A DNA stretch of 64,000 nt from Paenibacillus mesophilus (GCF_005938385.1 NZ_VCRA01000012.1:180792-244791); one strand, 5' to 3'. Positions 17,937 to 26,763 are shown, numbered from the stretch's first letter. The notes: generated by a model not told the origin, from the sequence alone. Numbers and translations: made by a program.

Positions 17937-18632
17937 GTGAACGAAACGATTCTTATTGTCGACGACGATCAGGCGATAGCCAATCTGATAGAGATTTATT
18001 TGCTCAACGAAGGCTACGAGGTCATTAAAGCCTGCAACGGCCGGGAAGCGCTCGATCTGCTGAAGCGCAAAGATCCGCGGCTCGTCATTCTGGACATTAT
18101 GATGCCCGGTCTGGACGGGTTGGAGGTATGCCGGCAAATTCGGGCGGATCAGACCGTTCCGATTTTGATGCTTAGCGCGAAAACCGAAGATATGGATAAA
18201 ATTATGGGTCTGATGAGCGGTGCGGACGACTACATGGCGAAGCCGTTCAATCCGCTGGAGCTGCTCGCCCGGGTGCGTTCTCTCATACGCCGCGCCTACG
18301 GGCTGAATGTAAGAGCGAATAAAGCGCGCAGCGCGAACGTTATGTCGTTCGACTCTCTCGAGATCGATAAGGCGACCCACAGCGTAACGATGGACGGCAA
18401 GCCGATCCATCTCACCTCGATCGAATTCGGCATCCTCTACATGCTGGCGAGCCAGCCCGGACGCGTATTCAGCGCCGAGCTCATCTACGAGCACGTGTGG
18501 AACGAGCCGTATTCTCCCACCTTTACGACGGTCATGGTTCATATCAGCAAGCTGAGGGACAAGCTGGAGAAGGATTCGGGGCAGAAATGGATTCATACGG
18601 TGTGGGGGGTAGGCTATAAGTTTGACCGGTAA
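17937..18632 (+). CDS. OmpR-family response regulator, VanR-like
   Basis: 231 residues. Receiver domain with acidic pocket VDDD, phosphoacceptor D53 in ILDIMMPGLDG and Lys in MAKPFNPLELLARV; C-terminal winged-helix domain ending WGVGYKF. GTG 17937 is preceded by AAGGAAGGC. The likely partner kinase gene begins at 19657, but two genes on the opposite strand lie between them, so the pair is split. The similarity of both proteins to VanR/VanS types suggests a cell-envelope signal; no resistance genes are adjacent. Confidence 0.9.
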   Translation: MNETILIVDDDQAIANLIEIYLLNEGYEVIKACNGREALDLLKRKDPRLVILDIMMPGLDGLEVCRQIRADQTVPILMLSAKTEDMDKIMGLMSGADDYMAKPFNPLELLARVRSLIRRAYGLNVRANKARSANVMSFDSLEIDKATHSVTMDGKPIHLTSIEFGILYMLASQPGRVFSAELIYEHVWNEPYSPTFTTVMVHISKLRDKLEKDSGQKWIHTVWGVGYKFDR

Positions 18633-18700
18633 GCAGCGTATGCCAAGAAGACAACAAAATAGCCGAAAGACGTCTGTCTTCGACTCGCTCACAGCCTATA

Positions 18701-18726
18701 TAGAAAGACCTCCGATAATGGAGGTC
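18701..18726 (-). terminator. Terminator of the RiPP-like gene
   Basis: GACCTCC pairs with GGAGGTC around ATTATC; on the minus strand it is followed by TTTCTA. Confidence 0.65.
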
Positions 18727-18744
18727 CGTCAGTACCGCAAACGA

Positions 18745-19029
18745 TTAACGGAAAGCGGAGACGGTCTTTAGTCCCGCACTGTCCATCATGTTATTGGGCA
18801 TGATTGCCGAGCCGATAGTGCTCGGAGCACCCCACATTTTGCTCACCCGCTCTTCAAGCTCTTCTTCGCTGAGTCCGAGGTCGACGTTCTTGACGGCCTC
18901 GAGTTCCTCTTCCGACAACTGGAATCCTGCCGATTGGATAGCTTCTTCCGGATTTGCGATTAACTGTTGGCGGAACTGGTCGTCCTTCAGCGCATGCGCG
19001 ACCAGCTTCGTCAAATCTTGTACGGCCAT
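18745..19029 (-). CDS. Nif11/Os1348-like small protein, possible RiPP precursor
   Basis: 94 residues. The N-terminal ~60 residues resemble the helical leader of NHLP/Nif11/Os1348-type precursor peptides: LVAHALKDDQFRQQLIANP, then EAIQSAGFQLSEEELEAV, with a second LSEEELEERV repeat. The last ~28 residues (from GAPSTIGSAIM) are Ser/Thr/Asn-rich and contain no Cys. The ribosome-binding site AAGGAGG is near perfect and a terminator follows, so the gene is surely expressed as a unit. No modifying enzyme, protease or exporter lies nearby, so a non-RiPP role is equally open. It sits between the two halves of a two-component system. Confidence 0.7.
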   Translation of the reverse strand: MAVQDLTKLVAHALKDDQFRQQLIANPEEAIQSAGFQLSEEELEAVKNVDLGLSEEELEERVSKMWGAPSTIGSAIMPNNMMDSAGLKTVSAFR

Positions 19030-19136
19030 GGGAAAACCTCCTTATAATTGGATAAAATCGTAATCATCTTACTAAGCGGATCTTACAGAAACTTTACAGT
19101 AAGGGTGGCTTAAGGAATCATTTGATAATAATGAAC

Positions 19137-19180
19137 AAAAAAGAGCCGGACATGGAATCCGGCCCGGCTTCTTATTTTTT
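19137..19180 (-). terminator. Terminator of the DUF2642 gene
   Basis: GCCGGA pairs with TCCGGC around CATGGAA, with flanking A- and T-runs on both sides; it overlaps the stop codon region and would work on either strand. Confidence 0.7.
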
Positions 19181-19498
19181 TGATTCGGCTTTCTCGAAAT
19201 ACACGATTTCGCCCAGCCGAATGTGAAGCTTTTTTCCATGGGACTCCAGTGTTACATGATCGATGAATACATCTTCTAGCATGCCTTCGAGCTTGCCGGC
19301 GGTTGTTACAATGCAGACCTTTTGTCCTTTGTGCATCGTCAGATGCTCGATCATTTTCGGTTCTACACTTGTAATATACATAACATTTTTAGGTAATGCG
19401 CCACTATCTCTCGGCTGCTCGGGCTCGTTTCGGTAATAGGGTTGATTGGGAATAGGGGCATAAGCCTGAGAATAGCCGTAATACAAGGATCTGTTCAC
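19172..19498 (-). CDS. DUF2642 (YuzF-like) small protein
   Basis: 108 residues with a Tyr/Pro/Asn-rich start (YYGYSQAYAPIPNQPYYRNE) that looks like the flexible part of spore-surface proteins, then a compact Sm-like beta domain: VMYITSVEPKMIEHL, KVCIVTTAGKLEGMLEDV, DHVTLESHGKKLHIRLGEI. The second part matches the DUF2642 family found in YuzF and related spore-coat proteins. The GTG start has AAAGGAG upstream. Function unknown; spore association is an inference from the family and the N-terminal composition. Confidence 0.75.
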   Translation of the reverse strand: MNRSLYYGYSQAYAPIPNQPYYRNEPEQPRDSGALPKNVMYITSVEPKMIEHLTMHKGQKVCIVTTAGKLEGMLEDVFIDHVTLESHGKKLHIRLGEIVYFEKAESKK

Positions 19499-19656
19499 GT
19501 TATTGTTGCTCCTTTGCCATAGGTGGTAAACTCTTCTACACGATATGATAAATACCCATTTCTTGTGACAAATGATCAGTTACGGTGTTTCTGTCACCCT
19601 GTCGGCAATATACATGATTCATTGGAACTCTAAAAAACGTTGTGGCATAATGGGCT

Positions 19657-20805
19657 ATGAGTCATGTCGGTCCCGTGAGAGTTGGTCGAGAGAATTTGAT
19701 CGGTAAATTGTTTTACAGCCTCCGCTGGAAAATTATCGCTCTGTTCGTGATGAGCCTGGCCTTTTCGGCCTTAAGCCTGGTCGGGGTGTTCTTCGTCATA
19801 TTCATCTTGAACGAGCTGAATATCCGCATCTTGTTCCAAATTGCCCGAGAGCTGGATAGCATGTTCGGAGCGCCGGTTGTCATCGTCGTGGCGGGCATTT
19901 TCTTTTTCGTCATCTACATTTTCGTGCTGAGCCGGAGGCGCATCCTGTACCTCGTGCGCATCACGAAAGCGGTGCAGCGCATCGCGAACGGGCATTTCGA
20001 CGAGCGCATCCCGGTACGGTATAACGATGAGATGGGCGAGCTGGCCAGCAATTTGAACAAAATGTCCGAGCAGTTGAAAACATCGATCGAAGACGAACGC
20101 CGCGCCGAGCGGACGAAGAGCGAGCTGATCACGAACGTATCCCACGATTTGCGGACGCCGCTCACTTCCATTGCCGGTTATCTCGGGCTGATCGAGCAAG
20201 ACCGTTACCGGGACGAGGTGGAGCTGCGTCATTACGTCCATATCGCCTATGAGAAATCGAAACGGCTGCAGGCGCTCATCGACGACCTGTTCGAATATAC
20301 CCGCCTGACCGGAGGCGGTCTGTCGTTAAAGAAGTCGGACCTCGATCTGGTCGAGATGATCGGGCAGCTGACCGCCCAATTTCAGTACGAAATGCGGCAG
20401 GCCGGCATGGAGATCCGGCTTTCGTTCCCGAAGCACAAGGTCATGATCCAAGCCGACGGGGACAAGCTGGCGCGGGTATTGGACAACCTGCTGGCCAACG
20501 CGGTCAATTACGGCAAGGAAGGCGTCTATATCGACGTAACCGTCCGGATTCACGACAAAGAGGCCGTCGCCGAGGTGGTCAACTACGGCTATCCGATTCC
20601 GCCGCAGGACTTGCCGCACATCTTCGACCGGTTTTACCGCGTGGAAAAGTCCAGATCGGAGGATACGGGCGGCTCCGGTCTCGGCCTCGCGATTGCCAAG
20701 CAAATCATCGAGCTGCACGGCGGGTCGATACGGGCCGAGAGCGACCGGAGCCGGACCGTGTTCGAAATCAAACTGCCGCTCGGTGCGGCGAGCCCGGGCA
20801 AATAA
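19657..20805 (+). CDS. Sensor histidine kinase, VanS-like
   Basis: 382-residue membrane kinase. Two transmembrane helices (about 24–52 and 69–92) with a very short external loop, HAMP domain (~92–145), phosphoacceptor H163 in VSHDLRTPLTSIAGYL, and ATPase domain with DNLLANAVNYGK, DRFYRVEK and DTGGSGLGLAIAK. A minimal external loop suggests sensing within the membrane or at its surface. The start is uncertain: ATG 19657 and GTG 19675 are in frame and neither has a good ribosome-binding site. Most likely partner of the regulator at 17937. Confidence 0.88.
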   Translation: MSHVGPVRVGRENLIGKLFYSLRWKIIALFVMSLAFSALSLVGVFFVIFILNELNIRILFQIARELDSMFGAPVVIVVAGIFFFVIYIFVLSRRRILYLVRITKAVQRIANGHFDERIPVRYNDEMGELASNLNKMSEQLKTSIEDERRAERTKSELITNVSHDLRTPLTSIAGYLGLIEQDRYRDEVELRHYVHIAYEKSKRLQALIDDLFEYTRLTGGGLSLKKSDLDLVEMIGQLTAQFQYEMRQAGMEIRLSFPKHKVMIQADGDKLARVLDNLLANAVNYGKEGVYIDVTVRIHDKEAVAEVVNYGYPIPPQDLPHIFDRFYRVEKSRSEDTGGSGLGLAIAKQIIELHGGSIRAESDRSRTVFEIKLPLGAASPGK

Positions 20806-20812
20806 TGTGAAG

Positions 20813-20855
20813 GAAACCTTCGGGAGCAGCTTCCGGAGGTTTTATTATTTTTTTT
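20813..20855 (+). terminator. Terminator of the kinase gene
   Basis: AAACCTTCGGGAG pairs with CTTCCGGAGGTTT over a CAG loop, followed by a long T-rich tract. Confidence 0.85.
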
Positions 20856-20944
20856 GTAACTTTTCACGATTCCTGCAACCGGATTATGGGAAGCCGCATC
20901 TTGTTTAGGGGAGAGGGGGGAGCGGACTGGACGTCGTCGGGCAA

Positions 20945-21478
20945 TTGAAGCGGCAGGACGAAGCGGCGCTGCAGGCGCTTATGGAGCAGTACGGCGATTA
21001 TTTGCTCAGAACGGCCTTTCTGCTCGTCAAGGACCGTCATGCGGCGGAAGAAGCGGTGCAGGACACGTTCGTGACCGCGTATTACAAAATCGGGCAGCTG
21101 CAGAACCCGCTTAAGCTGAGAAGCTGGCTGACCCGAATCGTCGTCAACCGGTGCCGGATGCGGCAGCGGACTTGGGATTGGAGGCGGTTGTTTGCCTTTC
21201 CCCGGATGGAGCAGCTTCTCGAAGACGGTTCGGAGCCCGGTCCGGAGGAACGGCTGCTGCAGGGGCTGCGCAGCGAACGACTGACCGACGCGATTCAGCA
21301 GCTTGCGTATCCATACCGGGAAGCGATCACGCTGTACTACTTTAACGAAATGAACATTGAGGAAATATCGGAGCAGCTCGGATGCAACAAGAACACGGTC
21401 AAGGCGCGTCTCGCAAGAGGAAGAGCCCGCTTGAAGCGGATTTTGGAGGAGGGGGCGGACTACAGTGGAGACTCCTAA
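20945..21478 (+). CDS. ECF RNA polymerase sigma factor
   Basis: 177 residues from TTG 20945. Region 2: QYGDYLLRTAFLLVKDRHAAEEAVQDTFVTAYY; region 4: AYPYREAITLYYFNEMNIEEISEQLGCNKNTVKARLARGR (both cited by their ends: YLLRTAFLLVKDRHAAEE and EQLGCNKNTVKARLARG). It directs polymerase to stress-type promoters when released from a membrane anti-sigma. The start is odd: a strong GAGAGGGGGG (20911–20920) lies too far from TTG 20945 but 6 nt before an in-frame CTG at 20927, which would add six residues (LDVVGQ) typical of ECF starts. The 3' end overlaps the next gene by 14 nt. Confidence 0.88.
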   Translation: MKRQDEAALQALMEQYGDYLLRTAFLLVKDRHAAEEAVQDTFVTAYYKIGQLQNPLKLRSWLTRIVVNRCRMRQRTWDWRRLFAFPRMEQLLEDGSEPGPEERLLQGLRSERLTDAIQQLAYPYREAITLYYFNEMNIEEISEQLGCNKNTVKARLARGRARLKRILEEGADYSGDS

Positions 21479-21803
21479 GGAAACGGTAAAAAAACGATTG
21501 GACGAAGAGCTCGGCAGCCTGCAGTTTACGAAAACCGACGGCGTGCTCGCCCGCACGCATCCTCGTACATGGGCCGAGCACATTCGCGCGATTTGGAACA
21601 AAGACATCGAGATTCCCGTCGTACCGAGCGGGGCGGCCGTAACCGTTCTGCTTGCGATGCTCGCCATCCATCATGCCGCGACCCCGGATCAAGAGAGCGC
21701 CGTGCCGAGAAACCGTCAGCTTGTCGAAGCAGGGGGCAATACGTATTGGAAGGATGACTTCGAGAAGGCGGTGGCGAATGCTGAAAATCAGACTAAAGGT
21801 TAA
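21465..21803 (+). CDS. Small single-span membrane protein, probable anti-sigma factor
   Basis: 112 residues: charged cytoplasmic N-terminus (~1–48), one membrane helix around VPSGAAVTVLLAMLAIHHA (~50–68), short outer part. Translationally coupled to the sigma gene (overlap 14 nt, GTG start after GGAGGAGG). Position and topology are those of an anti-sigma factor, but no zinc HxxxCxxC motif is present, so the assignment rests on context. It also overlaps the next gene by 26 nt, tying all three together. Confidence 0.65.
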   Translation: METPKETVKKRLDEELGSLQFTKTDGVLARTHPRTWAEHIRAIWNKDIEIPVVPSGAAVTVLLAMLAIHHAATPDQESAVPRNRQLVEAGGNTYWKDDFEKAVANAENQTKG

Positions 21804-24018
21804 GCACCTTGTGTTGTCTATAGCTGCGGCCGGCGCTTTCGTTCCGCTGCTGACGGGCGTCATCGTCCCGCAGTCGGAACTGTACCTCACGCGCAAGCAA
21901 GCCGCGGCCGAAGACTTCAGGGGCCGGGAGGCGATCCGGGAGGCGATTGACGGCTCATGGATTACGGATAAGCAGAAATGGCGGCTTATTCGCGATTACA
22001 TGATCGATTACACGCCCGACAAGCCGCGCGCCTCCGATTTCGATCTGTACGCAGGACCGGGCTTCACCCAAATGCATCATAACGGGAAAGAGAACCTGTT
22101 CGGCAGCGCCGAGAAGATCCCGTACTTGGAAAGCTATGTGGCCCGGGCCCCGGTGGACGGGTATTGGCTCGGGGCCGCGAAGCATCTCGCTTACTGCTAT
22201 ATGCTCGGAGGCGAGACGGAACGGGCGATCGCCGCCCTGGAGCAAGCGGCAAAACGGTTATCCGGGGAGCGGTACGCCAATATGCATCATGAGCTGGCTA
22301 TGAGGGCGGCCGAAATTGCCGGGGACGCCGGGCGTCTGGAAAAGGCGGAAACGATGCTTGCTGAGCTGACATCGCGGCTCGGCGGCGGCGAGACGCAATG
22401 GAACGATAAAATCGCGGAGCTGAGAGCCCGGCTGATCGTTCGCGGCGGCGATTTGCAACAATCGCTTAAGCGCGTGCAAGCCGAGCTGGACGAAATGCAG
22501 AAGCGGCAGTCCTCCCAAGGCGATCGGATTCGTCTGGAGCAATCGATCCGGCTGCGGGAGCGGCTGGTGCTGGAGGCGGACCGGCAAGCGGCTTCGGCGT
22601 CCTCGGTTTCGGGAGCGGTCAAGCGCAGCGACGGTACTCCGCTTTCCCGAACGGGCGTTTATTTGCGGGAAGCACGCATCGTGAATCAGAGCGTTTCCGA
22701 GAACGATCCTTATCAAGCCGTGACGGACGAGAACGGGCGCTTTGCGTTCGACAGCGTCGTCCCGGGCAGCTACCAGCTTTATTTGGGACTCGATTTCGAC
22801 CAGATCAGCGGCTGGACATGGCCCGTTGGCTTGGATGACTGGATCGATGTGGACGGCCGGAACGACGTGGAGCTGCCGGTCTCGCTGCAGCCTCTGATCG
22901 AGCAGCAGTCACCGGTCAACCAGACGACCGTAACCGGACCGACGATAGACTTCCAATGGCGGAAAGTAGAGGGCGCCGCCTACTATAATGTGAACGTCGG
23001 CATCGAGATCAGGCAGGGTACCGGCAGCACTTCGCTGCGTACGCATGTTACGGAGAACCGTCTTCGCATTCCGGTCGAGCAACTGTACGACCAGCAGTTC
23101 GGGCTTTCTTACGAGAAAGCCGGGGAGTGGTCAACGATCGATCCGGCAACGATACTCGGTTTTGCCGATCCCGGCACCCGTTTCTTCTGGAGCGTCGAAG
23201 CTTACGACGGGAATGACAAGCTCATTACGAGAAGCAACGGCTACCGGCTGGACGACGATTCCATCGGCAATCTTCCGTTTTTCTTCGTGCGGCAGCGAAC
23301 GATGACGGATGCCGACAAGTTGACGGCGGAAGGGCGATTCGAAGAGGCCCTTGCGGCGTATAGGAAAGCGTTTGCGGACGATCCGGGCGATATTCACGCT
23401 TTGCGCATGACGAGCCGGCTGCTGTTTGCGAAAGCGGCGGTAACGGGTGACCGATCGTTCGCGGACGAGGCGCACCCTTATTTGGCCAAGCTGGCCGAGC
23501 TGTATCCTCGTCCCGGTTATGCAAGCCAGCTTATGCATTATTATTACGAGAAACGGGACTGGTCTGCATTTAACGGCATGTACGCCCTGTACACCCGGCT
23601 GTCGGAGCAGCCTCTCTCCTCCTACGAAACTTCGATTTACGCTACCGCATTGATGAAGCAAGGGAAGTATGCGGAGGCGTTAATCCCGTTCGAGAAGGCG
23701 TTGAAAGCGGACGGCAGTCACCGGTTTATCGGCAACTATATATCGGCGCTGCTCTATGTGGAACGGTCGGCGGAATCCGCCCTGCAGATGGCCGAAGCTT
23801 ATCCCGAGCGCTCGTTCGGACCGCCGACCCGGGATTGGCGGCAGCTGGTGGCGTCGCTTCGAGCGGAAGCCGATGGGGCCGCCTCGTACTTCGAGGAATT
23901 GAACGGGAAGCTGGACTTGCATTTCCGGGGGCAAACGGACGATCTGCGCTCGTGGCTGGCGTCCACCGACAAGGCTGCCATGAAAGCGTTCATCCAAGCC
24001 GTCATGGGAGTGCACTAG
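21778..24018 (+). CDS. Membrane-anchored TPR protein with Ig-like/carboxypeptidase-regulatory domain
   Basis: 746 residues. A basic start and single hydrophobic helix (~10–30: LVLSIAAAGAFVPLLTGVIV) act as anchor; then helical TPR-like repeats (~100–275, e.g. LAYCYMLGGETERAIAALEQ), a beta domain around SGAVKRSDGTPLSRTGVYL (~280–375) like carboxypeptidase-regulatory or CNA-B folds, a further beta region (~390–510), and C-terminal TPRs (~530–720). No catalytic motif seen. The start overlaps the anti-sigma candidate, so all three are one operon and this is probably the envelope sensor or effector of the sigma system. Confidence 0.75.
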   Translation: MLKIRLKVKHLVLSIAAAGAFVPLLTGVIVPQSELYLTRKQAAAEDFRGREAIREAIDGSWITDKQKWRLIRDYMIDYTPDKPRASDFDLYAGPGFTQMHHNGKENLFGSAEKIPYLESYVARAPVDGYWLGAAKHLAYCYMLGGETERAIAALEQAAKRLSGERYANMHHELAMRAAEIAGDAGRLEKAETMLAELTSRLGGGETQWNDKIAELRARLIVRGGDLQQSLKRVQAELDEMQKRQSSQGDRIRLEQSIRLRERLVLEADRQAASASSVSGAVKRSDGTPLSRTGVYLREARIVNQSVSENDPYQAVTDENGRFAFDSVVPGSYQLYLGLDFDQISGWTWPVGLDDWIDVDGRNDVELPVSLQPLIEQQSPVNQTTVTGPTIDFQWRKVEGAAYYNVNVGIEIRQGTGSTSLRTHVTENRLRIPVEQLYDQQFGLSYEKAGEWSTIDPATILGFADPGTRFFWSVEAYDGNDKLITRSNGYRLDDDSIGNLPFFFVRQRTMTDADKLTAEGRFEEALAAYRKAFADDPGDIHALRMTSRLLFAKAAVTGDRSFADEAHPYLAKLAELYPRPGYASQLMHYYYEKRDWSAFNGMYALYTRLSEQPLSSYETSIYATALMKQGKYAEALIPFEKALKADGSHRFIGNYISALLYVERSAESALQMAEAYPERSFGPPTRDWRQLVASLRAEADGAASYFEELNGKLDLHFRGQTDDLRSWLASTDKAAMKAFIQAVMGVH

Positions 24019-24031
24019 CTTGTACTAGATG

Positions 24032-24067
24032 AGGCGTCGCCGGGAAACGGCGGCGCCTTTCAATTTT
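24032..24067 (+). terminator. Terminator of the sigma-factor operon
   Basis: GGCGTCGCCG pairs with CGGCGGCGCC over a GGAAA loop, followed by TTTCAATTTTT. Confidence 0.85.
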
Positions 24068-24359
24068 TCGCACGAAATGGAAAAAGTACAGTTAAAGGAG
24101 ACGTTTTTCTCGATTCTCCCGTTGTTAACTGGAAAAGTTCCATCTTTTTTCTAAACTTTTGCCGAAATCGCCCGATTGCAGCGGAATTACATACATGTTT
24201 TCCAGTATAGTTTTCGTTTGCGCTTGTTACGGCCGATATTACCTGCCTATTTTCCATTTCGGCGGACCCGAAGTCTCGATCGTCTGCAGGATTTGCACAT
24301 CACTGGAAGAACTTTCTTTGTTATAATTTAGGCAGGAAAGCGTACGAAAGGGGAATGAG
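24068..24359 (+). promoter_or_regulatory. Spacer with promoter of the TPM gene
   Basis: AT-rich spacer of 292 bp. TATAAT at 24322–24327 is a good -10 element, 32 bp before the start; a matching -35 at proper spacing was not found (TTGCAC lies 23 bp upstream). AAGGGGAATGAG forms the ribosome-binding site. Nothing else was recognised. Confidence 0.5.
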
Positions 24360-26735
24360 ATGAGTAAAGTCAGAACGTTGGGAATTGTTTTCATGCTGCT
24401 GCTGACGGTGACGCTTGCCCATTTGACGGCTTATGCGGCGGCATTGCCCAAGCAGACCGGGATTGTAACCGATCCGATCGGTCTTTTTACGCCGGGGGAT
24501 GCGAAGAAAATCGCGGATAGCATGAAAAACCGCGGCTATGAAGTGAATGTGCTTACCGCGAGAGGATTAACCGAGAAGGCGGGGGAGCAGCTGGCGAACG
24601 ACGCATACGACGGCTGGAAGCTGAAGCCGAACCAGCTGATGCTGGTTGTGACGGTCGAGCCGAACTTCGTCCATCTCGTGTACGAGAATGCGGCTCTGGA
24701 AAGCCGGGTGTCGTCGAGCGCCGCACGCAATGCGAAAGGCATCGTCGAGCGAGCCTTCGTACCGCTCGCGGGCAGCGGTAAAGTGGCCGAAGGCGTTATC
24801 GCCGTCGGAAACTATGTCAATGATCTGTCTTCGCCAGCCCCGTCGTCCGGAACGGGGAGCAAGGGAATGTCTGCCAAGACGGTGGCAGGCATTGCAATCG
24901 GTATCCTTGTTGTGCTGCTCGTGCTGCTAATGGTCAGGCAGCTGCTTTGCATGGCAAGGGCGAGAAAGCTGCTTGGCGAGGGAAAACGGGTGCTTGCGGA
25001 AGCGGAGTCCGCCATAAGCGGTCTGATCGTGTCGGATCTGCTCAAGGAATTGGAGATGGGCTTCATGCAGGGGGAGACGAAGACGCGGGTCGCTGCCCTG
25101 GAGCTGGAGGCGCTCGAGTTGCAGAAGCAGTCCCAGGAGCTGCAGGAACGGCTGGAGCAGCAGCGAGTCGCCCTCATGACCGCAGGCAAAAACGAACGCG
25201 GCGCCAGAACGGTCCGCAACGACATTCAAGCGCATGCCGAACGGGCCGGGCAAGCCCGCGCACGGCTGGAGGAGCTGCAGAAGCTATCGTCGGAAGCGAG
25301 ACATTCCGTAGGACGGGTAAAGGAAAAAGCCGGCGAAGCGGGCCTTGCCGTGGAAACGCTGGGGAAGGAAACGTCCTACCCTCTATCCGTTCTGAAGCGG
25401 CAATTGGAGCAAGCGGGAACGACATTGGCGGAAGCCGATAATTTGGATGAGTTCGACTTCGTGCAGGCCGACGCTCTCGCACAGAAGGCGCAGGGCCTGT
25501 TCGATGAGCTTCAGGCTGCCGTGGAGCTGCTGAGGACGCTTGCAAAGCGTTACCCGGAATATATTCCGCGGCTTAGGTCGCGCGAGGAAGAGCTGCGCCA
25601 TACGGTGCAGCGCGAACGTCTGCTGCTCAGCGACGCCGATCCGTTCCGGATTCTCCGGAGGGCGGAATCGGAACTGCCCGGGCTCGCGGCGTTTATCGAG
25701 GCGGGTGATGCAGCGGGGGCGAAGTCGTGCTCGGATGCGGTCGAGTCCGGCTTGCAAGAGGCGATCGACGTGGTGGCGGAGATGATCGCGAACCGGGATT
25801 ATTCCGCCGACGTGGTGCGCGATATGGAGCATTTTCTTGGCGAAGCAATGGAGTTCGAAGCCAAGTTCGAGTCGGAGCAGTCGAAGCTCGCGGAGCGGTT
25901 TGCCGACGTTCACCTCGGGGAACAGAGTGCAAGACGGACGCAGATCAAGCAGGCGAACGAAGAGCTGGATCGTCTGCTCGCGGAAGTCCGAAGCGCGCTT
26001 GATCCGGGCGTGCAGTCGTACCGGCTTGCCCGTGACCGCAGCGAGCGGGCGAACCGGGTGCTCTCGGAGGCGCGGAATGTTCGGGAGCAATGTCTCGGTT
26101 ACCGCGAAAGTCTGGAAGATGCGCTTCGTACCGCGATCGATCGTTTTGGCGAAGGCAAGCGCCGTTTCCATCAAGCGGCCGCCGATTTCCAACAGCTTCA
26201 AGTCCGGATCGATTCTCCGGATAAGATGATCGCGGATGGCGAGACGGCGATTCGGGTTATCGAGGGCGGCGTGCATAGCCGGACTGTCGACTTGTATCGG
26301 CTGGAGGAAAGGTTGCAATCGTTCGTTGCGCTGGCGGACAGCTTGTCCTCTCTGGTGGAACGCCTTGCCAGGGAGAAGGCCGAGTCCATGCGGCTTTACA
26401 GCCAACTGCACGCTGACTACACGATACGATTCGACCGGTATGGCAAAACGATCAATATGACCGGCTATACGGCGGCTTATGCCGGACTGAAGGGCGAGGT
26501 CGAACGGCTCATCGCGACGGGGCTGTTCGAGGAGGCGGCCCGGCGCATTACCGAGGGGCGGGGCATCATCGCCCAAATGGAGCAGGATTATTTGAGGCAT
26601 ATGGAAGAGGAGCGACGCCGGAACAACACGGGCGGAGGAGGCTCCTCGGGCGGCGGCGGGCGTTCTTCCGGCAGCGCCGGCTGGGGCGGCGGCTCGTCAG
26701 GCGGCGGGAAATCGTCAGGATCTTCGAAGTGGTAG
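24360..26735 (+). CDS. TPM-domain protein with long EzrA-like coiled coil
   Basis: 791 residues. Signal peptide 1–27 (cleavage near AYA/AAL); TPM domain ~30–150 (LPKQTGIVTDPIGLFTPGDAKK, NQLMLVVTVEPNFVHLVYE); one membrane helix ~175–195 (VAGIAIGILVVLLVLLMVRQ); then ~540 residues of almost continuous coiled coil like the cytoplasmic rod of the septation regulator EzrA; and a C-terminal Gly/Ser tail of ~45 residues (GGGGSSGGGGRSSGSAGWGG). TPM proteins usually end in such a tail, so this is a TPM protein with a large inserted rod. TPM outside and rod inside is the likely topology. Possible role at the septum or cell wall; not proven. Confidence 0.75.
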   Translation: MSKVRTLGIVFMLLLTVTLAHLTAYAAALPKQTGIVTDPIGLFTPGDAKKIADSMKNRGYEVNVLTARGLTEKAGEQLANDAYDGWKLKPNQLMLVVTVEPNFVHLVYENAALESRVSSSAARNAKGIVERAFVPLAGSGKVAEGVIAVGNYVNDLSSPAPSSGTGSKGMSAKTVAGIAIGILVVLLVLLMVRQLLCMARARKLLGEGKRVLAEAESAISGLIVSDLLKELEMGFMQGETKTRVAALELEALELQKQSQELQERLEQQRVALMTAGKNERGARTVRNDIQAHAERAGQARARLEELQKLSSEARHSVGRVKEKAGEAGLAVETLGKETSYPLSVLKRQLEQAGTTLAEADNLDEFDFVQADALAQKAQGLFDELQAAVELLRTLAKRYPEYIPRLRSREEELRHTVQRERLLLSDADPFRILRRAESELPGLAAFIEAGDAAGAKSCSDAVESGLQEAIDVVAEMIANRDYSADVVRDMEHFLGEAMEFEAKFESEQSKLAERFADVHLGEQSARRTQIKQANEELDRLLAEVRSALDPGVQSYRLARDRSERANRVLSEARNVREQCLGYRESLEDALRTAIDRFGEGKRRFHQAAADFQQLQVRIDSPDKMIADGETAIRVIEGGVHSRTVDLYRLEERLQSFVALADSLSSLVERLAREKAESMRLYSQLHADYTIRFDRYGKTINMTGYTAAYAGLKGEVERLIATGLFEEAARRITEGRGIIAQMEQDYLRHMEEERRRNNTGGGGSSGGGGRSSGSAGWGGGSSGGGKSSGSSKW

Positions 26736-26763
26736 CGGATTAACGAGAGGAGCGAGCGGGAAT

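Noticed and set aside
18745..20805. Vancomycin-resistance locus
   Set aside because: Regulator and kinase resemble VanR/VanS in general form, but no vanH/A/X, vanY or vanZ gene lies in the window.
24293..24298. TTGCAC as -35 of the TPM gene
   Set aside because: It is 23 bp from the TATAAT box, too far for a normal promoter.
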